DNA of 64,000 nt from Nymphalis io (GCF_905147045.1 NC_065914.1:4898001-4962000), one strand, 5' to 3'; counted from the first letter of the stretch, positions 11,450-24,532 are shown. The notes: a model not told the origin generated them from the letters alone. Numbers and translations are program-made.

Positions 11450-11752
11450 AAGTCGAGATGGCCCAGTGGTAATAACGCGTGAATCTTAACCGATGAACGT
11501 GGGTTCAAACCCGGGCAAGCACCTGAATTTTCATGTGCTGAATTTCTGTTTATAATTCATCTCGTGCTTTTCGGTGAAGGAAAACATCTTGAGGAAACCT
11601 GCATGTGTCTAATTTCATTGAAACTATGCCACATGTGTATTCCACCAACCCGCATTGGAGCAGCGTGGTGGAATAAGCTCCAAACCTTCTCCTTAAAAAG
11701 GGAGAGGAGACCTTAGCCCAGCAGTGGGACATTTACAGGCTGTTACTTACAT
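11450..11752 (+). repeat. SINE-S, full copy
   Basis: Head GTCGAGATGGCCCAGTGG and box B are well kept; it ends CAGGCTGTTACTTAC. Confidence 0.85.
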
Positions 11753-11879
11753 AGAGTTAAGCCACTAGACGTTGGTGGAAGTGGACAAATGGAAATATTT
11801 TTATAGATCAAGCAATGTTAACAATTTTTGACAGTTATGTAAAAAGGTTTAAAAAGCTATATAAACTAAAGTCCTTCTG

Positions 11880-12640
11880 ATAGATGATCCTCTCACGCTG
11901 CTCCAATGCAGGTTGGTGACAAAATTTCTTCCGACACTCGTAGGTTCCTTCACGATGCTATAAACATTGCCGAATTAATCCCAATTCTGTTTTGACTGTC
12001 ACAATACTGTCTAATGAACCACTGAACAAACTCAAAAAATGGATAAGTATATATAAAGAGGGCATATTCTCGTTATCAATTTGCAAAATATAATTAAGTT
12101 AATTTTTTTAATGAAGCGACAGAATTATTAAAGTTCATTTTTGTAAAAAAATAAACTAAAAATGAATCAGAATAAAAAAATTGTTTTAATAAAAAAATTT
12201 ACCTAGGTTTATTTTTACATGACGGCTAAAAAAAAGGAGTATAATGTATTCATGGTTCATGTATGTGAGTTTCTTTGTTCCAACATCACTTTTAAGCTGT
12301 CTGAATAGCTTCGGGTGTAGGGGTATCGTTAGAATCCTTACGTCATCCCGAACTCCTTCTTTCTATAAGTTCATTCATATATTCAGTCGTGTTTTTTAAT
12401 TGTTAAGGTAAAAAAATATTTACAAAGCAAAGTCGATCTTATTGCTGTCTCTTATAGACAATTTCAAGTTGTGCAGTTAAAATTAATCTAAAATATTTTG
12501 AAAATTAGAACAAGTAAATACAATTATGTACTAACATATAAAAATACCATACAAAAGTTCAACACTTCTAGATCGGTTAAACCAAGTTTTGTTTCCTAAT
12601 GCATTGCAAGCAGCAATTGCGTTAGACCTCTGTGTTTCGT
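11880..12640. other. Stretch with no gene seen
   Basis: AT-rich. Only a worn SINE-S scrap at about 11880-11960 (CACGCTGCTCCAATGCAGG, reverse) is visible. Confidence 0.5.
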
Positions 12641-12715
12641 AAACGCCTCGCCAGTTCACATTTTTCCGACGTCGAGTTAAAACGTTCTGTTAAATTTTCC
12701 TCGTTTAATAAACCG
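12640..12715 (+). promoter_or_regulatory. Candidate non-coding first exon ending in a consensus donor
   Basis: A locally GC-richer stretch with several CpGs ends AACCG before GTAAGT at 12716, a near-ideal 5' splice site, and stands out from very AT-rich flanks. It could be the distal 5' UTR exon of FAR-A, 11.8 kb downstream. It has no long ORF. There is no transcript evidence; the call rests on the donor and base composition. Confidence 0.25.
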
Positions 12716-12719
12716 GTAA

Positions 12720-15060
12720 GTTGATTTTTTCTTTACTTGTTGCAGAAATAAATGCCATTTCTTAAAATTATTAATAATATATATATTTTTAAAACAATAT
12801 AATAAAAGATGTAACTTTTAATATGACTTGTAATGTTAAAAAATTAAACAGTTTTTTTTTTTTTCATTAATGTTCTATAAAAATAAAATTTAGAGTAAAA
12901 AGTTTTTATATATTAAATTTAAAAATATTAGAACAGAACATTTCAGTTATATTTTTTTCGTGACTGTATAAATAATTTAATAACGTGATCAGATAACAAT
13001 TATCTCCGAGTTGATATTAATTGATCATGCTCATTAAGTAAGTATATAGGTTTTTTCTTTTCAATCATATCCTAGTATCATCTTCGCTAACATAAATTCA
13101 CATTTCAGCAAAATATATTACAAATAAATATTTACTAAAAAAATAATTTTTCGTTCCAATTCATCGCCTATTTCATCGTGAAAATTGCACTTAACTACAT
13201 GTATGCATGTATGTATACATATAGTTATTTAGAAAAGTGAATATTTGTTAAAAAATCTGTTCAATAATTTGACTCAAGATGTTATGTCCCTTGTGCCAGT
13301 GTACAGGCATAACATCTTGGTTCCCGGGGTTGGTGGCGCATTGGCGATGTAAGCGATGGTTAACATTTGTTACAATGCCAATGTATGGGCGTTGGTGACC
13401 TCTTACCATCAAGTAGCCCATATGCTCGTCCGCCTTCCTATTCTATACGAAAAAACTCATTTTTGTAATTCGATATATGTAGAATTTAGTTATTAAATTT
13501 ATACAAAATACATATATATTATAAATATATGTATGATTATAGATAAGGGTATAATTAATAATTAATTACTAATTATTGTTTTAACTGTTGGTTCAATTTT
13601 GCTGTGTCCTGTTATTTGTTTCGTAACAAAAAAATTCAAACAACTTTTGACAAATATATGAGTCACACTAAAATTTTTGTACCCATTTAATAGAATGTCA
13701 TTTCAGAATCAATTGATTTGAATTTAGGTTAAAACATAAAAGTATCATAAATTGAATATTTATCCTTATTATAACGGTTGCAGATTAAGATGTCTGACAA
13801 ATGAAGTGTCTGAAATGTTTCGTATTTTTTTAATAATTTTATGTATTTTTGTTGTCAAACATAGAACCTTATTTTGCAAACCTACTTAGTACTTTCCGAC
13901 AGCCGAATCTAAGATGAGTTTCTTAAATTCGGATGGTAGATAATAGCAGCATCGACATTTTTAGTGCAATTAGTATTAGTGAAATATTACAATATAAAAT
14001 AATAAACTATTAAAACAATGAAGAAACTATAATAGAACGGTACAAATAAAGTTATTTATAACTTGACTAACCCAGGTAGGTTTTATGTAAATCACTTCCA
14101 AACGCATCCAGAATTTCAATTACCGTGATATTTTTTTATTTTACGGTAATCAATCACCGTAATAATTCTAGTGGCTTCTAGAAAACATTTGTAATAAAAT
14201 TATATTATTGCGAGTAATGTACATAATTGCATCATAATCTGCTTAGCAAATTTATGACACCAATCACTTCCGTTATTTCTTAAACGTTTAACCAAATATT
14301 TCACACAAAGCGGACTTATAGAAATACGTTGTAATCTTTGTTTAAAAAAACCTATATACCTATATATATATATATATACCTAACTGAAAAAGCAAATATA
14401 CATAAAACTTATACCAGAAGATGTAGCGCGTTTCGAAGGATTTAGTAAATAATTTTATTATATAAAACTAAATGCGCAATAATTTACTTATCAAAACGTG
14501 AATTCTTGTTATATATATATATATATATATAAAGGTGTATTTGAATGTCTGTTTGAGATTAATATATTTCGACACTGAGCGAACACCATTGCAGTCAGCA
14601 CATATTTTCATGGTATCCAATTTGTTGGAACTCTTCACTAGATGGCGTTTTATCTCATCAATTTTAATTGACACCAAAAAAAATAACCGTTTCAAGATAA
14701 ATTATAAAAAACAATTAAAGTATATGAAAACTCTTAACGATGCGATCTTAACAATGAAATCCACGTGTACTATCCACTGAACCATTGTATACTACGCAAC
14801 AAAACAAATAGTTTGCGTTAAAATTTTGCAATAGTTACGTGTAGACTTGACGGTATGTGGTCACCACTGTCATGACCATTTTTATAGTATAGATAGAGAC
14901 ATTGATATGCTTTATTGTTTTTTTTTTTTTTTTAACTAATAATGCATTCCATTAAGTACACATATAGAGCTTCTGTTTCATATACTTACTAACCTATATA
15001 TAAATAGTAAAATACTTTAAAAAAATGCCTTAATTACCAAAATTTTGTATATATGCTGTT
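12720..15060. other. AT-rich gene-poor stretch
   Basis: Apart from the SINE-M at 13272 and short TA runs, nothing is recognisable. Frames at 14468-14780 are low-complexity and unsupported. Confidence 0.5.
13272..13452 (+). repeat. SINE-M, 5'-truncated copy
   Basis: Begins near ATGTTATGTCCCTTGTGCC (in reverse sense) and continues forward from GGCATAACATCTTGGTTCCC to CGTCCGCCTTCCTATTC. Confidence 0.65.
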
Positions 15061-15061
15061 A

Positions 15062-15335
15062 ACAGTGCAGCCAATCGTGGGTGTAGAATCAGATCAAGCT
15101 TATCATAAAAACGCAAGTGCAAGCCTGTCTGGGGACTTACCACTCATTAGATATTATACCGTCAAACAGCAATATTTAGCATTGTTGTGTTCCGTTTTGA
15201 AGTGAGTGAGTCAGTGTAACTACAAGCACATGGGACACAACATCTTACTTCCCAAGGTTGGTGGAGCATTGGCGATGTAATTAACGATTAATATTTCTTA
15301 CATTGCCAATGTCTATTTTATATTAAAAAAAATAT
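15062..15335 (+). repeat. SINE-M copy
   Basis: GGGGACTTACCACTCATTAG through CATTGCCAATGTCTA; the distal end is missing. Confidence 0.55.
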
Positions 15336-15339
15336 TCAA

Positions 15340-16165
15340 CATGTCCGTAGGATAAGACTCGGTTCTAACACAGTTTGCAAGATTTGACATAAACAACAAA
15401 CAGACATATCAAGTTAAATCAAAGCTTGTATTAGCTGAAGAATTTGTTTCTTTGAACTTTCTAATCTCGATATCTACCAGTCATATTAAAAAAAAAACAT
15501 TTTGCACTTTGTACTTTTAAAACATTGTAATTTTAAATTGTTTTAATAATAGGCTGTAAAATTAAACCTGAGGCTATACGTAGTAGATTAAAAAAAAGTA
15601 ATACTCATGTGATATTAATTAGTTACTCATAGGTACAACATACTGATATGTATCAAATTACGAAATTATATCCAAAATAAATGCTTTTGTTTATTTTATG
15701 GTGCAGAAAAAGAAAATAATAAAAAAATCAAGTGTCATTTGGTAGTTTAAAAGATATAAATAAAATCAAATATACAAAAATCTACTCCTATTACTATTAG
15801 GCTTTAAATATATACAAATAATAAAAAATAAAAATATTTACTGTACAAATCGTGACCGCGTGGAATGGTGGCCAGAATGCTAGCATCATTTCCTTTGAAT
15901 CGCAGTTCCGACCCTCTGGGTGAAACCAGCCCTGTCACCAGTAGAGGCAATAAGGCACATACATTGAACTTAAAAAATATAGCCATGCAATGAACGACGC
16001 TCTAATTATAAACATATGTATTTAGGCATACATATTATATATGTCTGACGTTAAAAGAACGTGATATGAATAGATTTCCTGTTATAACAATAGTTAGTTG
16101 TCTAGTTTGGTTCAAAGTATCGTTCTTTGTGATTTGTCCTGAGTTTTAAGCGTTTTAGCTATTTA
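15340..16165. other. AT-rich stretch, nothing recognised
   Basis: A 60-residue minus frame at 15804-15986 contains a somewhat GC-richer patch (15850-15960) but no recognised motif or splice pair. Confidence 0.4.
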
Positions 16166-16169
16166 TAAT

Positions 16170-16435
16170 AATGTCCTCCAGACCGATTTCGGCCACGGCG
16201 GCCAATCTCAAGAGACATTAGCCAACTACGCAGGAGATATTATAGTGCACAAGTGTGAGCGCAAACACAGGTGCACTCTCTATTCCCTAACTCTCATAAT
16301 CCGATGGGACGGCAATCCGACACGACCGGAAAGAGTTCAGGCGCAGGACCAACGGCTTTACGTGCTTTCCGAGGCACGGAAGTGTACACACTTCCTACTT
16401 CCAGACTCCGGGCTGCTACTGAGAATTTGTTTAGC
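16170..16435 (-). repeat. SINE-D copy, head missing
   Basis: Shares GCGGCCAATCTCAAGAGA and CCGACACGACCGGAAAGAG with the copy at 3869. Breaks off before the tRNA-like head. Confidence 0.7.
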
Positions 16436-16784
16436 TATTTATATATTAATCGTTACGACTGCAAAAATATACATAACATATTTGAAAACAAAAACATTAT
16501 CTTCGAAATAAAATCTTTATTCAATAGAATATTACTACATATTGAACACTTTAGAATATTTTTTAGGAAAAAGCGTTTACATTGCCCCTACATAGTAGAA
16601 TTGCTAACCCTGTATGTATGTATTTGTGTGAAACAAAGATCGAAGGTATGTTTACTCAAATATAGAATACTAAATTGTTTCCACGGCTTCATATGAGAGG
16701 GGTGGGGGGGGGTTTAAGTAGAATATATCTCTTCGTTCATGTTTTCCGTCAGTCGAAATTCGTTCAGAGAATTATTATTTCCAA

Positions 16785-17400
16785 TTAAAATTTCCATATA
16801 CTTATTTATTTATATTGAATGTAATATCGTTGTCAAATTAATATAATATATGCAAATTGTTTAAAAATATAAAATAATGGTACTGCCATTAAAAGTACTT
16901 TGGGATATCCTCCACATCAAGGTCAGTTGACAAAAAGTAACTTACGTCCAAGTAACTGTTATTATAAAAAAAAAATTAAGACACGAATACGAGACTTTTA
17001 AGAATATATAAATTAATTTGAATTATAATAGTGAAAAATTAAAAAACACGAAAACGTTTTCCTTTGTTAATTATTATTTTTATTATTACTTAATGATGAC
17101 ATGTAAGGTTTTCACACATCGAAATCTATTTAGTCACTTAAAATTTAAGCTAAAAGACACATACAGGAATCCTGACAACAAAACCCTTTATTTTGGGCAG
17201 TCGTGTCTTAAGATAGTACCTCTATTGCAAATGTTCTAATCCAGATTTATACAGCTATATTTAGCTATATTTTATATTGCTAGTTTTAAATAAAACTTCC
17301 ATATACTTATTTATTTACATTGAATGTAATATTGTTTTCAAATTAATATAATTATTTAAATTATTTAAAAAAAAATAAAAAATCACAACACTCAAAGGTT
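16785..17400. repeat. Two diverged copies of an AT-rich repeat
   Basis: CCATATACTTATTTATTTA with TTGAATGTAATAT follows at 16795 and again at 17300. Sequence around 16915-17000 (CATCAAGGTCAGTTGACAA) is echoed at 19708-19790, so a low-copy interspersed repeat is likely. No gene seen. Confidence 0.4.
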
Positions 17401-17814
17401 AACCAAAACTTATTGTTAACAAATGAAATTAGGTTTTTGTTCGCTTCATACTTATTTCATTACATTAAAGTGGTATATAGAGGTGCAATACATATATACA
17501 TTTTTTTCCTTCAACACAGAACGACGTGATTTATAGATAAGCTAAGAATTTGTTTAATTTATATCTCGTATATATTGTTAACATTTCTTGGCTGTACCTT
17601 TTAATACCTTTGCTATTTCTATAGGTTAATAAAAAAATATATTCTTTACCAAGTAGGTTCTTATGTGTACCTTAGAATACACATTACAAGATTTACTTAG
17701 ACGTAAATCTACCGTTTTAAATTAGATTCTACCAAGAAGACTTGAGACTAAGTAACTAGTTAGTCATTTGCAGTAATAAAATTGTATATGTATGTCAATT
17801 AAATTTAATTGATG

Positions 17815-18152
17815 AAGATGATGTCCTTCTGAACGATTTCGGCCACGCGGCCAATCTTAAGAGGAATAAGCCAACTGCACAGGACATATTATTAGTGTGC
17901 AAGTGTGTGTGCAAACACAGATGCACGCTTCATTCCCTCACTCTCATAACCCGATGGGACGGCAATCCGACACGACCGGAAAGGGTTCAGGCAGGACCAA
18001 CGGCTTAACGTACTTCCCGAGGCACGGGAGTGTATACTTCATACTTCTTGGTTCTGGTCTGGTGGTCTGCTATTAAAGTAAAACCCAATCACTCTTTTGG
18101 ACCGACCCGGGGTGATCACCAGCAACCGCTAGACAAACGAGGCAATTAAAAT
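17815..18152 (-). repeat. SINE-D copy with decayed head
   Basis: Runs from GATGATGTCCTTCTG to ACAAACGAGGCAATTAAA. The box B region is partly deleted compared with 3869-4240. Confidence 0.7.
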
Positions 18153-18639
18153 ACAAATAAATAGTAATTGATCAAATAAATTTACGATTTATTTTATTAT
18201 ATTATTAGCTATCACACTATATGCTATACTACTCCTAGAAGAAAAATATATATATGTATTGATATATGTTGTATGGTATATAAATGTATATATGTATCTT
18301 TGTGTATGTATTGTTTACATTTATATATATGTATGTATGATGCACTCGCCCGTTGGGTCCTGCAAACATCACTATTTGAGTGATAAGACCGTCCTTGCAC
18401 GCATCATGTTGAGGTCCGCAATTTTATTTCCGCTTCTCTTAAACTTTTGTTTTTCTTTTTTTTTTTACTTGTGTCTGTCTTTTCTTTATTCCTTGTGAGT
18501 GCGCAATAAATTTGTTTAATAATAATAATAATATCTGTGTATAAACATTATCACGCTTGATTAAGCATCCTTTCATATACGTAGAGGGCCGCCAGTACAG
18601 CTATTATATAAGAGCAAACTCGAAACTAGGACTAGGGGT

Positions 18640-19012
18640 AGGGCTTTATGCAAGCTTATATGGGTAGGAACCATCCACTCATCAGATATCTACTATCTAT
18701 CTACCGCAAAACAGCTTGGTGTTGTTGTGTTCCGGTTTGAAGGGTGAGTAAGCCATTGTAATTACAGGCACAAGGGACATAACATTCCAAATCTATCTAC
18801 TGCAAAACAGCTTGGCGTTGTTGTGTTCCGGTTTGAAGGGTGAGTAAGCCAGTGTAATTACAGGCACAAGGGACATAACATTCCAAGATTGGTGGCGCAT
18901 TAGCGATGTAAGCGATGGCTTACATTTCTTACATTGCCAATCTCTATGAGCGTTGGTGACCACTTACCATCAGTTGGCCCATATGTTCGTTCGCCTACCT
19001 TTAATATAAAAA
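18640..19012 (+). repeat. SINE-M copy with 96-bp internal tandem duplication
   Basis: 18695-18790 and 18791-18886 are consecutive near-identical units, each running from ATCTATCTAC to AACATTCCAA. The rest of the element is normal, ending GTTCGTTCGCCTACC. Confidence 0.8.
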
Positions 19013-19021
19013 AAAGATTGT

Positions 19022-19155
19022 GAAATATCACTTAGTGATATGCGACATTGACCGTAATAATCATAACATTTCAAGAATACACGCATCAAAATAGTATATT
19101 ACTTTAAGTCGGTTATCAACATTTCACGGGTGAGTAATGAAGCGAGTTCTTAGAG
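19022..19155 (+). mobile_element. MITE family P, internal fragment
   Basis: Matches 38410-38520 (CATTGACCGTAATAATCATA, TCAACATTTCACGGGTGAG) but the left terminus is lost. Confidence 0.6.
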
Positions 19156-19397
19156 AGTCAGATCAGATCTTAATCCTAAAATATATCAAAATTTCAAAAT
19201 GATTTTGGTTTTCGTATCGGGTGAAATATACCTATTCTAAGTAGATGAAAAAAAATATTAAAATTTGAATATTATTATAAATATAAGTATAATTAATATT
19301 TATGTTGGCACATGTGTTTGGTATCGGACTTTACCGAGTACACTTATTTAAACCCCCTACTTAAAAAAAAAAGATTTAAAATTCAAACAATTTATAT

Positions 19398-19480
19398 CAA
19401 AGTTCAGTCTCTCACAACCCGCGGGTCGCATAGTGAAAGCGCGCGGCAATTTTTAATTATCGTTTCGTCTGGAAATTTTC
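19398..19480 (+). promoter_or_regulatory. Possible core promoter with TTCAGTC initiator
   Basis: TTCAGTC, the arthropod initiator motif TCAGT, is followed by an unusually CpG-rich segment (about 19421-19446, including CCGCGG and GCGCGC) inside otherwise AT-rich DNA. It could be a transcription start for FAR-A or a non-coding RNA. No TATA box is evident. Confidence 0.2.
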
Positions 19481-20539
19481 GAGTAGTGTAATCTATACTT
19501 ATCTCGACTATACTTGTAACCCTTTGACATGTACTGAAATTTATAAAAAAAATAACCGAAGCATTAGTTGTCAAGTATTAATCCATATAAAAATAATTAA
19601 TAAAAAAACGTTTTATTACGATTATAATTGTATTTTAAGTTTTTCAATTGTAACCAGTTTAAGAAATATTACTATTACAAGAAAAAAAAAATTACTTAAG
19701 TTAAACTCAACATCAAGATCAATTGACAAAAAATCGACGTCTAACTGATTTTAAAATATTAAGGACATAACGACACGAACAACAGACTTGTAATATGTTA
19801 ATTGTTTATTTAAGGAAAACGTCAGCATAATACAAAATATGTTGACATTAATAATACAATATCAAGACAATAGAGCCAATTACTGTTTTCCATTGAATTA
19901 TACAAATCTAACATATAACCTGATAGTTAACAGAAGTAGCAACACACAGTTTTGAATTAAAATAGTGAAACAGTTTGAGCAATATTAATAATTATTTATA
20001 ACGTAAATAAATAATAACGCGTGAAATATTACGCGCGGCGCTTGAATATCTCATTACTTAAAAAATACCACGAAATAAAATCTTTATTTAAGCCGTGCGA
20101 AGCCGTGACGGGTAGCCAGAACTATAAATAAATAAGTTAAGTTTTTCTCCTTTTCTTGCGTTTGCAATAAAGATATTTATTATTTAACAAGAAAAGACAA
20201 TAATCAACTACAATAAATCACTCTGAATGTAAAACTTGGCATGATGCTAAGTTTTGTTAACAATTAATTAAATAAAGGTCGTAACGATTTTTTTTTAAAG
20301 TAAAAATTGTAATTTTGAAACCGTTTTAATTTCGTTTAAGCATCTGGCTTTGTCCTAAAAACGTATTGATGCGAAACGTTGCTCCACTGTTTACGTACGA
20401 ACTTACAAAACTGTTACTTATTTGCAATTTTACACTTGTTTCTGCACACGGATGTGCTTGCATTATGTAACGAATTAGCGTGTAGGTGTCATTCAATTAA
20501 TGCGAAGTTGTTGTTGAAGTTGAATGTTGAAAGATCTCG

Positions 20540-20666
20540 TGTTTGAAACATTTCTAGCGTTCAAAATGGATTGAACAGATGTATTATTTCTAGTAGCACC
20601 TTCGCATTTTTTCACGCAGCACCTTCTGAAAGGGCCCTTTGGAGGGAACCGGGAAATCCCGCACAA
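20540..20666 (+). promoter_or_regulatory. Candidate 5' UTR exon upstream of FAR-A
   Basis: A GC-richer patch ends CACAA before the donor GTGAGT at 20667-20672. An internal TTTTTTCACGCAG could act as an acceptor and would make a 47-nt internal exon from 20620. It lies 3.9 kb upstream of the FAR-A start codon. No recognised peptide is encoded. Confidence 0.25.
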
Positions 20667-20899
20667 GTGAGTAAAAACCTACTAAAATTACTACTAATTA
20701 ATTGTTATTTTTGTTTATTCTCTTTTAAGAATAGCCAATATATAGTGCACATATGTTTAATGGTTTAATAGTTAGCTATGTACACCTATTTTTGACGAGT
20801 CTTCTTTATAATAATGTGCTTAGATGTGATTGGTATATAATGTATATTGTTTTTATTAAATTAAATAGTTTGTATGTATAAATATATATTTATATGATA

Positions 20900-21130
20900 T
20901 AAAACTCCACCCACTAACTCATCATATATTCTACCGCCAAACAGTAATATTGTATTGAGTTATTAAGTTACACTACCTTATGTGCATAACCTTAGTATTG
21001 AGTTTACAGTTTAAAGGGTGAGTTAGCCATTGTAACAACAGGCAAGCATACTATTTCTTACAGTGCCAATGTCTGTAGGCAGAAATGACTATTTATCAGG
21101 TGACCCATTAGCTTTACCTATTTGAAATAA
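20900..21130 (+). repeat. SINE-M copy, strongly degraded
   Basis: ACTCATCATATATTCTACCG and TTAAAGGGTGAGTTAGCCA survive. Confidence 0.5.
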
Positions 21131-21397
21131 AAAATAAATTGCTGTAAATTGGTTATTCTCAATGTGACCCAAATTTACGTCAACTTTAGTTCGTACGTAT
21201 TAAACACTTGTGCCTCTAAAAGCGATATACGTTACCGTACGATATGGTCTAACGACTAGAAAGGTATTCTCAAGATCAAAGTTACAAATCTGGGGTATTT
21301 TTTTTTTACAATTCCGCACTGGTAAATCGTATCGTGTGGAAACATGCGTGGTGTAAGAATTTTTGAAACTCGTGCATTTACCACGAGATAAGTAATA

Positions 21398-21592
21398 ACA
21401 GGCAAGCACCACTGAATTTTCATGTGCTTAATTTGTGTTTATAATTCATTTTGTGCTCGGCTGCGCGTGAAAACATCGTGAGGAAACCTGTGTGTGTCTA
21501 ATTGAAATTCTGCCGCATTTGTATCCACCAACCCACGTTGCAGGAGACAAGGCGTTAGCCCAGCAGTGGGGCTTTCACAAACTGTTACTTCT
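21398..21592 (+). repeat. SINE-S, head-less copy
   Basis: Starts at CAGGCAAGCACCACTGAAT; internally deleted before CCCAGCAGTGGGGC. Confidence 0.65.
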
Positions 21593-21639
21593 TTTACTTC
21601 ATATTAACTAACAAAACTGGCCCCTTTACACTGTCAGTG

Positions 21640-21895
21640 TCGGCGATGTCCTTCTGATTTCGTTTTCGGTAACAGCGGCCATTATCACCGGAGAATAGCC
21701 AATTGCAAAGAATAGTGCACAAGTGTGTGAGCAGACATATATAGTATTTATGATTACTCATAATCCAATGGGAATACAATCCGGCAAGACCAGAATGAGT
21801 TCAGGGGCAACACCGACCGGCTTCACGTGCATTTGAAGCACGGAAGTGGGACTGTCAAGTTCCTATTTCCTAGATAATTTAATGTTTGGTCTAAC
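21640..21895 (-). repeat. SINE-D copy, diverged
   Basis: GATGTCCTTCTGATTTCG and TAGTGCACAAGTGTGTGAGC mark it; the head end is lost. Confidence 0.6.
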
Positions 21896-22126
21896 ATTCG
21901 GTTGTGAATTATAAGCTGACCAGCAGAACAACGAAACAATTCGTTTTAATATTATGATTAATTAACGTCTAGTGTGTATATTTTGATTAAAAAAAGTCCA
22001 TAACAATTTGTCTCATGTTGTAGAAAAAAAAGATTATATCACGCCATTACAAAACACATTTACGAATGTTTTTATCTTGATTTGAAACAATGAAATTGCA
22101 CGACCTTGAACTTAATTGTAAGAGCG

Positions 22127-22151
22127 TGACGTCACAGTGCCATTGACGTCA
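22127..22151. promoter_or_regulatory. Two CRE (TGACGTCA) palindromes 17 bp apart
   Basis: TGACGTCA occurs at 22127-22134 and again at 22144-22151. This is the consensus for CREB/ATF bZIP dimers. The pair lies 2.4 kb upstream of the FAR-A start codon, and a third copy is in FAR-A intron 2 at 25671-25678. Function is inferred from the motif only. Confidence 0.35.
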
Positions 22152-22299
22152 CTACTTTGACGGCTTACTTCTTACTGTACGATGTATGATTATCAATATC
22201 GCAACTTCCAATACAATTACCTGGTCGGCTTATTGGTTAGTTTTTAAGCCTACTATTTCCGAGATCCTAAGTATTTTCTCGAAAATTCATTTAGAACTG

Positions 22300-22380
22300 T
22301 GTACTCTCCCGTGCCTTGGAAAGCACGTAAAGCCGTTAAGACTGCGTCTGAACTCTTTCCGTTCGAGTCGTATTGTTACA
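22300..22380 (+). repeat. SINE-D fragment
   Basis: CCGTGCCTTGGAAAGCACG and CTGAACTCTTTCCG match SINE-D in reverse. A short piece of the body only. Confidence 0.6.
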
Positions 22381-23339
22381 TAAAATTCTTGTTAGATAAA
22401 AAATAATTACACTTAACAAGCTTTCGATTTTGATTTTGATTTCGAAATACTGTCTGGGCAGCCTAGAACATCCAAAATCTTTATTATTTAAAAGCAGTAG
22501 TCAATACAATAACAATCTAATTTCATGTTTATTACATTAATAAATTAAAAAAAAGATAAGATAACAATCAGCTTAGTATGCTAATTGCTAGATGTTCATT
22601 CAGTTAGCATAAGAAATAGATGATTACGTTTGTGATAATTTGCTTCGCACGGTTTCAAGATAGCATGAAGATTAGCAACCACCAAGAATTAGGGTAAAAA
22701 ATTAAAAAAAGAGCTATTCGAATCCATTTGATAATTCCAGAGATTTTTGCTGCAAACAAACACTCTCTTCTTTATTATTTATTATACACAAACAATTTGA
22801 ACAATCATTAAATATTTGTTCCGTTACAAACAATACAATAGTTTGTGACCTAAAAAGTATGTATTACATTATACATAAGATATGTTTGCTCGTTAAACCA
22901 ACATTGGACCCAACGTTTTTACACATTCGTCCTTGGCCCTAAAGTTTGTGCAATTACTTGAACATTATCCGAAGATTATGCAATTGTGAATGTTACAATG
23001 ACGAACGTATATACAAATATATACTTATATATGTACTATTGTGTTATTAAAAATATAACGCAAACATATATTATTTAAATTTACCGTTAATTACCGTTAT
23101 TTACCGTTAGAATTCGTTGATTTTCGAATAACATATATATATATATATATAATTAGATATGATAATAATGTTTTTGATTGATTAAAATGGTAATTGTGTG
23201 AATTTTTTGCCGCATCTCTTCAGTGGAATTAACATTTTGAACCGGTGGACTTTATCTTATAAAGCTGGAGAGATCGCTGGAACGCGCTCTGGAACTACGA
23301 ATCGGATTTGATAAAACTATTTTCTATTGGACAGTCTAG

Positions 23340-23520
23340 TTGTAGATTCTAGATTATTTCAGCGTCACGGTAGTATGCGCAAGTGATCCCGTGGCGTTTC
23401 TCGTTAAGACGGTAAGGGGTTTTTAGTAGGTATTCCGAGGTTCGGGGCTCAATCGGTGCCTTGGACACCTACGAGTCCCACATACCCGTGAAACGCGTAA
23501 ATTATTTTTCGTCATTGATT
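23340..23520 (+). repeat. GC-richer repeat-like fragment upstream of FAR-A
   Basis: GGTAAGGGGTTTTTAGTAGG, GTATTCCGAGGTTCGGGGCT and CACCTACGAGTCCCACATAC resemble a lepidopteran retroelement 3' region. No second copy in the window. Confidence 0.35.
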
Positions 23521-23947
23521 TATAGTATAAGACACGCCATAATTTTAAGAAGCGTATCTCGTGATTTCTTTCATAATATCATTACATGATAGAAATAATT
23601 ACGTAATTTAATGAGCATAACAATATAATAAGCGCTATTTTTGTGTCAAAGAAATGACTGATGACATTGTATACAGCATGTCACCTCTGTGATTGTGCAA
23701 GCGAAAACCAACTTATTCGACAATGTTTACAATATGGGTATTTCTATTGTTATCAAACAAAGGTAAAGAAGTAAATGTAATTGTCAGCTCATATTGATCA
23801 AAAGTGAGTCGTGTGACGTCGAATGACTTAAGAACACAAAAATTGAAGTTCGTGGATTCAAATTTGATTAACGTTTAGTTTATTACTCTCGTGTTTCTCC
23901 GTAAAGGAAAACATCATAGGGAAATTATTTTTTACATTAAAATAGAA

Positions 23948-24125
23948 TGGAATAGAAGAGAAATCAGCCAGTGTACTTACAGGCTTAGGGACGTAATATT
24001 TTCATAACGAGGGTGGGTGGCGCATTGGCGATGTAAGGATATTTCTTACATTGCCAATGTTTATGGGCGATGGTGACCATTTTGCACCAGGTGGCCGATT
24101 TGCACGTCCGCCTTTGTATTTTACA
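23948..24125 (+). repeat. SINE-M, 5'-truncated copy upstream of FAR-A
   Basis: CAGTGTACTTACAGGCTTAG to GCACGTCCGCCTTTGTA, about 430 bp before the FAR-A start. Confidence 0.6.
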
Positions 24126-24194
24126 AAATAACATAATTGGTTTTTCATAATTTTTAATATTTTCAAAATATTTTCAGGCAGCATTACAATCTAA

Positions 24195-24196
<2 letters not shown>

Positions 24197-24228
<32 letters not shown>

Positions 24229-24233
24229 TATAA
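24197..24233. repeat. (AT)n microsatellite upstream of FAR-A
   Basis: Short TA runs with one phase break. Similar short runs are at 14363-14380, 14511-14532 and 23132-23150. Confidence 0.9.
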
Positions 24234-24532
24234 TAAAACTTAGTTATATAGTACGTAGCTTATTATTGTATACACAGGTAATTTAATTGGTACTATATAT
24301 TATATGTATCGCAATAGTTATTCTAACTATGACTGGCCTTACCTTTCTTTCACTCAAGGTCTATGAGAGATCGCTAAGCGATATGACCGACTTAGCACAT
24401 TGTTTTTTTTATTTATACCAACAGATATTTAAATATTGTGCAATTAAGTATAAATAAATAAAAGAACAGAGTTTAATTCAGTTGTGATTAATCAATATTC
24501 TAAGATTCTAAGTTCTTATCCAGTTAATGAAT

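Noticed and set aside
11460..11525. tRNA gene suggested by box A and box B sequences
   Set aside because: The same sequence heads many SINE-S copies and continues into the SINE body; no cloverleaf with paired acceptor stem is evident.
16245..16696. Two long overlapping plus-strand frames
   Set aside because: They start in SINE-D and run into AT-rich DNA; no coding signature.
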